Shown: positions 31,801 to 38,121 of the stretch, piece after piece
How positions within the stretch are numbered: the stretch's first letter is position 1
Layout: the number at the start of each line of letters is the position of its first letter
NCBI GenBank assembly: GCA_902786595.1
Contig: CADADB010000002.1
Location: 222,011 to 260,131 of the forward strand
Source of the DNA: an uncultured Bacteroidota bacterium
GTDB lineage: Bacteria > Bacteroidota > Bacteroidia > Bacteroidales > WCHB1-69
Length of the DNA stretch: 38,121 nt
Reading direction: 5' to 3'
The notes under the pieces: generated by a model
What the model saw: only the letters and a program-made list of their open reading frames with translations
Told to the model about the DNA's origin: nothing
Database searches by the model: none
Position numbers and translations under genes: made by a program

Positions 31801-33882
31801 ATGAAAAAAGTCCTTTTCGGTTTATCATTGATTATGATAATGGTAAGTGGTTGTAAACAAGCGAAGAACGAAAAACAAACATCGGTTATCGACAAGGGGA
31901 GCCGCGAGACGCCCGACTTCTCGAAGGGCGTGATGGATGAGAAAATCCTCTGGTATCTCGGCCGTTTGGGCGATGTGCAGGTGTCGCCGGACGGACAGAC
32001 ATTGCTCTACACGGTTACCTATTACGATTATCGCGCCAATAAGGGCAATACGGAGCTTTACACGATGCCCGCCACTGGTGGAGATCCTACCCGCATCACC
32101 GTGACGGAAGAGAGCGAGATGCAGCCCTTGTGGCGTCCAGATGGCAAGAAAATCGCCTTCCTCCGCGCCAACGACAAGGGCATGCAAATCTGGGAGGCCG
32201 ATCCTGACGGCTCGAACGCCAAAGCTATCAGCAATATAGATGGCGATATCAACGGTTTCGGCTATGCGCCCGACATGAAACACATTTGCTATTTCCGCAA
32301 TGTTCAGCTGGAGCAGACCGTCGCGGAACGCTACCCCGACTTGCCGGATGCTGACGCCATGATCTACGACGATCTGATGTACCGTCATTGGAATTACTGG
32401 GCCGATGGCACATACAGCCACCTTTTCGTGGCCGATTACCCGTCGATGGAAAACGAGGTTGACCTACTGGAAGGCCAGAAATTCCATTGCCCGAATCCGC
32501 CGTTCGGTGGTATGGAGGAGGTGGCTTGGCTTCCCGACGGTGATAAACTTGTTTATTGCTGTAAGAAGTTGACAGGTAAGGATTTCGCCGAAAGCACCAA
32601 CACAGATATTTACCTTTACAACCTCAAAACGAAAACCACGCAAAACCTGACTGAGTTCAACAAGGGTTATGATATGGATCCCGTAATTTCACCCGATGGC
32701 AAGAAAATGGTCTGGTGGAACATGAAAACCGACGGTTTCGAGTCCGAGAAGCACAGTTTGATGATTTACGATTTCGAGTCCGGCAATGCGGAAGACTACA
32801 GTACGGATTTCGATCAAGACGCTACTGGCTTTTCATGGGGTGAGGATAGTAAAACGGTCTATTTTATCAGCTGTATCGAGGCCACACATCATGTCTATAA
32901 AATGAACTTGGAATCTCGTGTCATTGAGAAATTGACGGAGGGCGATTATGATTATAATTCAGTGCAAGTAAATGGTAATCAGCTGATTGTCACACGAACC
33001 ACACACGCACAGCCGTCTGAGATTTATGCCGTAAAGCTGAGCGACCATTCTGTACAGCAGTTGAGCTTCATCAACAAGGACGTTTTGGATAAGATCACTC
33101 CGGCCACTTCGGTGAAACGCTGGGTGAAGACCACCGACGGCAAGCAGATGCTCGTGTGGGTGATTCTTCCCCCGAATTTTGATTCCACGAAGAAATACCC
33201 TGCCTTGCTCTATTGTCAGGGAGGTCCGCAATCGTCTGTGAGCCAGTTCTTTTCCTACCGTTGGAACTTCCAGATGATGGCGGCCCACGATTACATCATC
33301 GTGGCCCCGAACCGTCGGGGACTGCCCGGTTTCGGTCACGAGTGGAACGACCAGATCAGCGGCGACTACGGTGGACAGAACATGAAAGACTATCTCGCCG
33401 CCATTGATGACGTAGCGAAAGAACCGTACGTGGATGAGAATCGATTGGGCTGTGTGGGAGCCAGTTACGGTGGCTTCAGCGTCTATTGGCTTGCTGGCCA
33501 CCACCAGAAACGGTTCAAAGCGTTCATTGCGCACTGCGGCATGTTCAATCTTGAAAGCTGGTACGGTACCACCGAAGAGCTCTTCTTTGCCAACCACGAC
33601 ATCGAGGGACCGTATTGGGAAAAACCGGTGCCGAATAGTTATAATATATCGCCGCACAAGTTCGTGGGTCTTTGGGACACTCCGATTTTGGTTATTCATG
33701 GCGGCAAAGACTTCCGCATTCCTTACACTGAGGGTATGCAAGCTTTCGACGCCGCGCAGATGCAGGGAATCCCAAGCCGTTTTCTCTATTTCCCTGAGGA
33801 GTGCCACTTCGTGTCGAAGCCACAAAACTCCATGTTGTGGCAACGGGAGTTCTTTAGATGGTTGGATCAGTGGCTGAAATAA
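31801..33882 (+). CDS. S9 dipeptidyl-peptidase lipoprotein, DPP5-like
   Basis: A 693-residue prolyl-oligopeptidase-family exopeptidase. The signal peptide ends in lipobox MVSGC (Cys18), so it is membrane-anchored. The N-terminal about 400 residues form a beta-propeller of WD40-like PD40 repeats (VSPDGQTLLYTV, WRPDGKKIAFL, ISPDGKKMVWW). The alpha/beta-hydrolase domain carries S555 in GASYGGFS, D637 in GGKDFRIP and H669 in EECHFVS. The closest match I recall is P. gingivalis DPP5 (broad P1 preference for Ala and hydrophobic residues), including the GTTEELFFANHDIEGPYWEK segment. With the DPP7-type enzyme it would process exogenous peptides. Downstream lies a heptamer array, then an LptF/G gene. 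Confidence 0.9.
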   Translation: MKKVLFGLSLIMIMVSGCKQAKNEKQTSVIDKGSRETPDFSKGVMDEKILWYLGRLGDVQVSPDGQTLLYTVTYYDYRANKGNTELYTMPATGGDPTRITVTEESEMQPLWRPDGKKIAFLRANDKGMQIWEADPDGSNAKAISNIDGDINGFGYAPDMKHICYFRNVQLEQTVAERYPDLPDADAMIYDDLMYRHWNYWADGTYSHLFVADYPSMENEVDLLEGQKFHCPNPPFGGMEEVAWLPDGDKLVYCCKKLTGKDFAESTNTDIYLYNLKTKTTQNLTEFNKGYDMDPVISPDGKKMVWWNMKTDGFESEKHSLMIYDFESGNAEDYSTDFDQDATGFSWGEDSKTVYFISCIEATHHVYKMNLESRVIEKLTEGDYDYNSVQVNGNQLIVTRTTHAQPSEIYAVKLSDHSVQQLSFINKDVLDKITPATSVKRWVKTTDGKQMLVWVILPPNFDSTKKYPALLYCQGGPQSSVSQFFSYRWNFQMMAAHDYIIVAPNRRGLPGFGHEWNDQISGDYGGQNMKDYLAAIDDVAKEPYVDENRLGCVGASYGGFSVYWLAGHHQKRFKAFIAHCGMFNLESWYGTTEELFFANHDIEGPYWEKPVPNSYNISPHKFVGLWDTPILVIHGGKDFRIPYTEGMQAFDAAQMQGIPSRFLYFPEECHFVSKPQNSMLWQREFFRWLDQWLK

Positions 33883-33883
33883 T

Positions 33884-33928
33884 GGTTATGGGTTATGGGT
33901 TATTGGTGGTTAATGGTTAATGGTTAAT
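33884..33928. repeat. Heptamer arrays GGTTATG x3 and GGTTAAT x3
   Basis: GGTTATG, GGTTATG, GGTTATT (33884-33904), a 3-bp spacer GGT, then GGTTAAT three times (33908-33928). The array starts 2 bp after the peptidase stop, and the LptF/G start codon (33927-33929) overlaps its last unit. Confidence 0.9.
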
Positions 33929-35063
33929 GATGAAAGGGTTTGGCCGCATAAAGGAATTCAATGATCGTGTTCGAGAGAAGATTGGCTGGAAGATTATTGA
34001 CAGCTATCTGCTCAGGAAGATGCTGGGCACGATTGTGTTTGCCATCACTTTGTTGATGACCATTGTGGTGGTGTTCGATGTGTCGGAAAACATTCAACGG
34101 TTTATGAACCACAACATTCCGGCCAAAGAGGTGATTGTCGGTTACTATTTCAACTTCATCCCCTATTTCATCAATCTTTTTATCCCGTTGTTCACTTTTA
34201 TCAGTGTCATCTGGTTCACTTCCAAGCTCTCTTCACGCAACGAAATCATTTCTATCTTTGACAACGGCATCAGTTTCAACCGAATGCTGGTCCCCTATGT
34301 CGTGGGAGCCCTTCTCATTATGCTGTTGTCGTTAGTCTTGGCCAACTTCATTGTCCCCACGACAAACGGTAAATTGAATGATTTCAAATACCAATATTTC
34401 GGGCGCAGGAATGTGACCACTACCTATTTGCATATTAAAAACTCTAAAAACAGTTATGTCTTTGTCGAAAGGTGGGATAAGATGGAGGGAATAGGATATA
34501 ACTTCACCTACGAGGAGTTTGACAACAATGCCATCCGGTTGAAAATTTCGGCGCAAACCATTGATTATGACGAAGAAAAAAAGGTATGGCAGTTGCATCG
34601 TTTTACTCGTCGGGTCATCACTCCCGAACACGAAGAAATAATCACACAAGGGGAGCAGTTTGACACGGTGTTGAACATCTTGCCGAGAAATCTTTACCAG
34701 GATGCTTTTGTCAGTGAAACCATGTCGTACAAGGAATTGCGGCAGTTTATCAGAGAAGAGCGTATGCGTGGGTCGTCTTTATTAGCCAATTATCAGATAG
34801 AGCAGCATAAACGCTTGGCCAATCCGATGGGAATTTTGATTATGACCTTGTTAGGCGTGAGTGTGTCGTGCCGGAAATCCACAAGAGGAGTAGGAGTTCA
34901 TGTCTTTATCGGCATGGGTTTGGCTTTTTCGTTCATCTTCCTGCAGCAGATTTCCACAGTGTTTTCCGTTTCAGGTGGTTTGCCTCCTGTGCTGGGCACG
35001 TGGTTTCCAAATATTATCTTCCTTATAATCACGATTGTAATGCTTCGGTTAACACCGAAGTGA
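33927..35063 (+). CDS. LptF/LptG-family LPS export permease
   Basis: A 378-residue YjgP/YjgQ-family permease. LptF and LptG form the membrane part of the LptB2FG transporter that extracts lipopolysaccharide from the inner membrane. Six transmembrane helices are expected: helices near residues 35-50, 75-100 and 110-130, a periplasmic jellyroll (about 135-270), then three helices in the last 100 residues. Family landmarks are SYLLRKMLGT near the start, FTSKLSSRNEI, and the IEQHKRLANPMGILIMTLLGVSVS region (described here in part). Telling F from G by eye is unreliable; LptG is my guess. ATG 33927 or the next codon 33930 both work, and the first overlaps a heptamer repeat. Confidence 0.9.
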   Translation: MMKGFGRIKEFNDRVREKIGWKIIDSYLLRKMLGTIVFAITLLMTIVVVFDVSENIQRFMNHNIPAKEVIVGYYFNFIPYFINLFIPLFTFISVIWFTSKLSSRNEIISIFDNGISFNRMLVPYVVGALLIMLLSLVLANFIVPTTNGKLNDFKYQYFGRRNVTTTYLHIKNSKNSYVFVERWDKMEGIGYNFTYEEFDNNAIRLKISAQTIDYDEEKKVWQLHRFTRRVITPEHEEIITQGEQFDTVLNILPRNLYQDAFVSETMSYKELRQFIREERMRGSSLLANYQIEQHKRLANPMGILIMTLLGVSVSCRKSTRGVGVHVFIGMGLAFSFIFLQQISTVFSVSGGLPPVLGTWFPNIIFLIITIVMLRLTPK

Positions 35064-35099
35064 GGTTAGGAGCTTAGAAGGTTAATGATAAAATAGAAT

Positions 35100-35456
35100 A
35101 TGAAGAATACGACGATTTTTTTGAAGGGGATGCAGTTTTATGCTTATCACGGCTGTTTCGAGGAGGAACAGCAGATTGGCACGCATTTCATTGTGGATGT
35201 GACGCTTACGTATGATGCGCAAGCGGCCGTTGCAGGTGATGATGTGGAGAAGTCTGTGAATTACCAGCAGGTTTACAAAACCATTCAGCGGGTGATGAAT
35301 GTGCCGAGACATCTCATTGAGACTGTTGCGGATCATATCATAAGCAATATCAAGCATGATTTTCCTCAGGTAAGTATGATTACAGTGAAATTGTGCAAAC
35401 TAAACCCGCCGTTGGACGGAAAAACCGAATATGTGGCGGTGCAAATGGAAGGATAA
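35100..35456 (+). CDS. folB: Dihydroneopterin aldolase
   Basis: FolB splits dihydroneopterin into 6-hydroxymethyl-dihydropterin and glycolaldehyde in folate synthesis. The 118-residue protein has the usual FLKGMQFYAYHGCFEEEQQIG start with the active-site region, VNYQQVYKTIQ with the conserved Tyr, the LIETVADHI helix carrying the pterin-binding Glu, and the catalytic Lys in KLCKLNPPL. Length is normal. aroB begins within its stop codon (TAATG), which points to translational coupling. Confidence 0.95.
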   Translation: MKNTTIFLKGMQFYAYHGCFEEEQQIGTHFIVDVTLTYDAQAAVAGDDVEKSVNYQQVYKTIQRVMNVPRHLIETVADHIISNIKHDFPQVSMITVKLCKLNPPLDGKTEYVAVQMEG

Positions 35457-36463
35457 TGGCTAAAACGGACATCATACGGCAGCTTTCTGAGCATTTTCGG
35501 CGGCAAAATATCCGGAGAGTGGTGGTTTTGACGGATGAAAATGTGGAAAAGTATTATCCAGACTACTTTTCTGAACTGTCGGAAATGGTTTCCATGGACA
35601 AAATCGTGTTGCCGATCGGTGAACATACAAAATCCATTGATTCTGCCATTCAAATTTGGCAATATTTAGCTGAAAAACAATATGATAGAGATACTTTTCT
35701 GCTGAATTTCGGCGGCGGAATGGTGTGTGATCTCGGAGGATTTGTGGCTTCCACCTATAAACGCGGAATTCGATTCGCCAATGTCCCGACAACGTTGTTA
35801 GCCATGATAGACGCGGCAGTCGGCGGCAAGACAGGAGTGAATATGCAGAGGTTGAAGAATGTGGTTGGAACCTTTTATTTTCCTGACATTCAGCTTTCTG
35901 CAGACGTTTCATTACTGGATACACTTCCACAGGAAGAGATATATAGTGGTTTTGGTGAGTTAGTGAAATATGCGCTCATCGGGTCGGCGGAATTGTTTCA
36001 TGAATTGTGCCAGTCAGATGTTTTCCCTGTCATAAAGCCAGAATATGTCGATTTTTGCATAAAGTTTAAGCAAGAAGTGGTTGAAAAAGATCCAAAAGAC
36101 CAGGATTTTCGACATATTTTGAACTTTGGGCATACTTTCGGCCACGCAATTGAAAGTTACTGCGCAGAGAAGGGCTTTCCCATTGCACATGGTCTCGCAG
36201 TGGCGCAAGGCCTCTATTATGAATGCCTTCTCTCTGCGAAACTCGGCTACCTCTCACAAGAGGAATGGCATCAAATCGCCGAATTTCTCGCAAAACATTT
36301 CGAAATAATGCCGATTACTGATAAAATAATGCCAAAATTGCTCCATTATATGCAAAACGACAAGAAAAATCAACATGAGGAAATCAACTTCACCCTCCTT
36401 GACCGTATTGGCCATGCCACTTACAACCATCAGATTCAGGATTCGACACTCTTTAACCTATAA
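35456..36463 (+). CDS. aroB: 3-dehydroquinate synthase
   Basis: AroB converts DAHP to 3-dehydroquinate, step two of the shikimate pathway, using NAD and a divalent metal. The 335-residue protein shows the GEHTKSIDS segment, the NAD-binding GGGMVCDLGGFVAST, PTTLLAMIDAAVGGKTGVN, the metal-ligand region GELVKYALI and the histidines in LNFGHTFGHAIE. It is slightly shorter than E. coli AroB (362). The ATG at 35456 overlaps the folB stop by one base; a longer in-frame start would run deep into folB and is rejected. The final residues (FNL and the stop) are encoded inside an AACCTAT heptamer array. Confidence 0.96.
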   Translation: MAKTDIIRQLSEHFRRQNIRRVVVLTDENVEKYYPDYFSELSEMVSMDKIVLPIGEHTKSIDSAIQIWQYLAEKQYDRDTFLLNFGGGMVCDLGGFVASTYKRGIRFANVPTTLLAMIDAAVGGKTGVNMQRLKNVVGTFYFPDIQLSADVSLLDTLPQEEIYSGFGELVKYALIGSAELFHELCQSDVFPVIKPEYVDFCIKFKQEVVEKDPKDQDFRHILNFGHTFGHAIESYCAEKGFPIAHGLAVAQGLYYECLLSAKLGYLSQEEWHQIAEFLAKHFEIMPITDKIMPKLLHYMQNDKKNQHEEINFTLLDRIGHATYNHQIQDSTLFNL

Positions 36464-36482
36464 CCTATAACCCAAAACCCTT
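36455..36482. repeat. Heptamer array AACCTAT, aroB / AMP nucleosidase
   Basis: AACCTAT twice, AACCCAA, AACCCTT: four 7-bp units. The aroB stop TAA (36461-36463) spans the first two units. The array fills almost the whole 25-bp gap before the next gene. Confidence 0.88.
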
Positions 36483-36488
36483 ATAATA

Positions 36489-37280
36489 ATGTTAAAATCC
36501 AAAGACGATATTGTAAAAAACTGGCTTCCGCGCTACACAGGGATGCCGCTTGAAGAATTTGGACAGTACATTCTTCTGACGAATTTTCAGTCTTATGTGA
36601 ACAATTTTGCCGAACTTACAGGTGCAAAAGTTTATGGAATGGAAAAGTCTATGCAATGTGCCACGAGTGACAATATCACCATCATAAATTTCCAAATGGG
36701 AAGTCCGAATGCGGCCACTATTATGGATTTGCTGACGGCGGTGAAACCCAAAGCCGTGTTGTTCCTCGGCAAGTGCGGAAGTTTGAAGTCCTACATCGGA
36801 TTGGGGGCGATGCTGTTGCCAATCGCGGGTATTCGTGGTGAGGGTACATCATTGGACTACTTTCCCGAAGAGGTGCCTGCGTTGCCTGCCTTCAATCTCG
36901 AAAAGGCCATTTCAGCTACAATAAGTAGCTATGGGTTAGAATATTGGACAGGAACAGTCTATACCACTAACCGTCGCGTGTGGGAGCATGATGAAGATTT
37001 CAAGGAATATTTACGCAGTATTCGTGCTACGGCTGTCGATATGGAAACCGCCACACTCTTTTCTGTCGGGTTCTTTAATCGCATTCCAACAGGTGCGTTG
37101 TTGATGGTTTCTGACCAGCCGATGCTTCCTGACGGTATCAAAACAGAACAGTCGGACAAGAAGGTAACGGAGAATTTTGCACTGACGCATTTGAAAATAG
37201 GTATCCAGTCGTTGCAGGAACTGCAGAATAAGGGTATCTCGGTAAAACACCTGCGCTTCGACTATTACGACGTGCAGTAA
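36489..37280 (+). CDS. amn: AMP nucleosidase (short form)
   Basis: A 263-residue nucleoside-phosphorylase-fold enzyme that hydrolyses AMP to adenine and ribose 5-phosphate. It corresponds to the catalytic C-terminal part of E. coli Amn (about 480 residues), as is usual in Bacteroidota. Visible are FQMGSPNAATIMDLL, the phosphate-binding FLGKCGSLK, IRGEGTSLDYFP, AVDMETATLF with the purine-binding Met-Glu pair, and LLMVSDQPMLPDG with the catalytic Asp. It starts 25 bp after aroB and ends 14 bp before hydF. Other family-1 phosphorylases are possible, but the RGEGTS and SDQPM segments favour AMP nucleosidase. Confidence 0.9.
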   Translation: MLKSKDDIVKNWLPRYTGMPLEEFGQYILLTNFQSYVNNFAELTGAKVYGMEKSMQCATSDNITIINFQMGSPNAATIMDLLTAVKPKAVLFLGKCGSLKSYIGLGAMLLPIAGIRGEGTSLDYFPEEVPALPAFNLEKAISATISSYGLEYWTGTVYTTNRRVWEHDEDFKEYLRSIRATAVDMETATLFSVGFFNRIPTGALLMVSDQPMLPDGIKTEQSDKKVTENFALTHLKIGIQSLQELQNKGISVKHLRFDYYDVQ

Positions 37281-37294
37281 AGCAATTGTTCAAG

Positions 37295-38121
37295 ATGAAA
37301 GGACGTAACGACAAGCCGCACATCGGCATTTTTGGGCGGAGGAACAACGGCAAGAGTTCCCTTATTAACGCCATCACGGGACAGGAGGTCGCCATCGTGG
37401 ACGCCACGGCCGGCACCACCACCGACCCCGTGCGCAAATCCATCGAGATTTTCGGCATCGGTCCCTGCATCATCATCGACACCGCTGGCATCGACGACGA
37501 AGGCACCGTCGGGGCGAAACGCATTCAGAAGTCGCTGGAAGTACTGAAAACCATTGACTTGGCGATTCTCGTTATCACCGATTACGAGGTGGGCATTCCC
37601 GAACGGCAGCTGATAGAACAGTTCCACCAATTCGAACTTCCTTACCTCATCGTCAACAACAAATGCGATCTGCTCGAGAGATGGAATTTGATGATCGCAA
37701 GGTTCTGGATGTCAGCACGAAAACGCATTCCGGCATTGACGAAATGCTGCAGGAGGTGGTACACATCATGCCTGAATCGGCGTACCGCACCCGTTCACTG
37801 CTCGGCGACCTCATCGGTGAAGGCGATGAAGTGCTCTTGGTAACCCCTATTGACACGGAAGCCCCCGAAGGCCGGCTCATCCTCCCGCAAGTGCAAACCA
37901 TCCGCGACATCCTTGACAATGAGGCGGTTGCTATCGTGCTGAAGGAGGACAAGGTGGCGGATTACCTACAGAGCCACCGCGCCCCGAAATTGGTTGTCAC
38001 CGACAGCCAGGCGTTCCACAAGGTGGAGAAGTCCGTGCCGGAAAGCATCCCGCTGACGGGCTTCAGCGTGGTGTTGGCGCACCAGAAGGGCGAATTCGGT
38101 GCTTACCTGGAAGGGACCCCG
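37295..38121 (+). CDS. hydF: [FeFe]-hydrogenase maturation GTPase HydF (frameshifted, 3' cut)
   Basis: HydF is the GTPase scaffold on which HydE and HydG build the 2Fe subcluster of the [FeFe]-hydrogenase H-cluster. The first frame (37295 to about 37678) gives the G domain: GRRNNGKSS P-loop, TTTDPVRKS, DTAGIDDEG and NKCD. After CDLLE the match moves to the -1 frame, which is open from 37678 to the window end and continues with FDDRKVLDVSTKTHSGIDEML, then the dimerisation domain (VTPIDTEAPEGRLILPQVQ, TDSQAF). One missing base near 37676-37681 (GAGGAG read as GAGAG) would explain it. The Fe-S domain lies beyond the window. The start ATG 37295 is preferred over TTG 37286. It is either a true pseudogene or a sequencing error. 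Confidence 0.85.

Noticed and set aside
37670-37684. Programmed -1 frameshift in hydF
   Set aside because: There is no slippery X-XXY-YYZ heptamer at the switch point, and HydF is not known to need frameshifting. Mutation or sequencing error is simpler.

Overview
The window comes from the chromosome of an anaerobic member of the Bacteroidota, most likely order Bacteroidales. The evidence is a type IX secretion (T9SS) locus (gldJ-like, porP/sprF, porU, porV), a NusB with the long N-terminal extension usual in this phylum, -7 promoter boxes of the form TAnnTTTG, S46 and S9 dipeptidyl-peptidases of the Porphyromonas kind, and a HydF maturase for [FeFe] hydrogenase. I cannot name a genus. All 34 protein genes look chromosomal. 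I see no tRNA, rRNA, CRISPR array, transposase or phage gene, and no gene-free stretch longer than 180 bp.

Layout. 1-8.8 kb, plus strand: lon (5' end cut), meaB, a PhoA-type alkaline phosphatase, an unrecognised membrane coiled-coil protein, then nusB, a DUF1573 lipoprotein, yajC, a short YbbR-like protein and coaE. A bidirectional terminator separates coaE from 8.8-11.7 kb on the minus strand, which holds lspA followed by a DPP7-type S46 peptidase. 11.8-15.0 kb, plus: a small lipoprotein, an MltF-like lytic transglycosylase and purD, then pnuC on minus. 15.7-18.1 kb, plus: an EnvC-like coiled-coil/LytM protein, engB and a META-domain lipoprotein. 18.1-19.5 kb, minus: a DUF2156-GNAT fusion. 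19.6-27.7 kb is the T9SS locus, with porP and gldJ-like leftward and porU and porV rightward, followed by ispF. 28.2-31 kb, minus: a radical SAM protein, lplA and a phosphoglycolate-phosphatase-like HAD hydrolase. 31-38.1 kb, plus: a hexapeptide acyltransferase, a DPP5-like S9 lipoprotein peptidase, an LptF/G permease, folB, aroB, AMP nucleosidase and a frameshifted, right-truncated hydF.

How it fits together. Much of the window is envelope biogenesis and protein export: YajC, LspA, LptF/G, MltF, EnvC-like, and the T9SS sortase PorU with its shuttle PorV. Two exported dipeptidyl-peptidases suggest growth on peptides, and HydF suggests hydrogen-evolving fermentation. The rest is housekeeping: CoA, purine, isoprenoid, folate, shikimate and lipoate metabolism.

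The most unusual signal is not a gene. At about nine gene junctions there are short tandem arrays with a period of exactly 7 bp. The heptamer differs from array to array, nearly always carries a stop codon, and often overlaps the stop or start codon of the neighbouring gene. Two 28-30 bp perfect palindromes sharing GTAG-G-CG ends are also present, one inside the 3' coding end of lspA and one between purD and pnuC.
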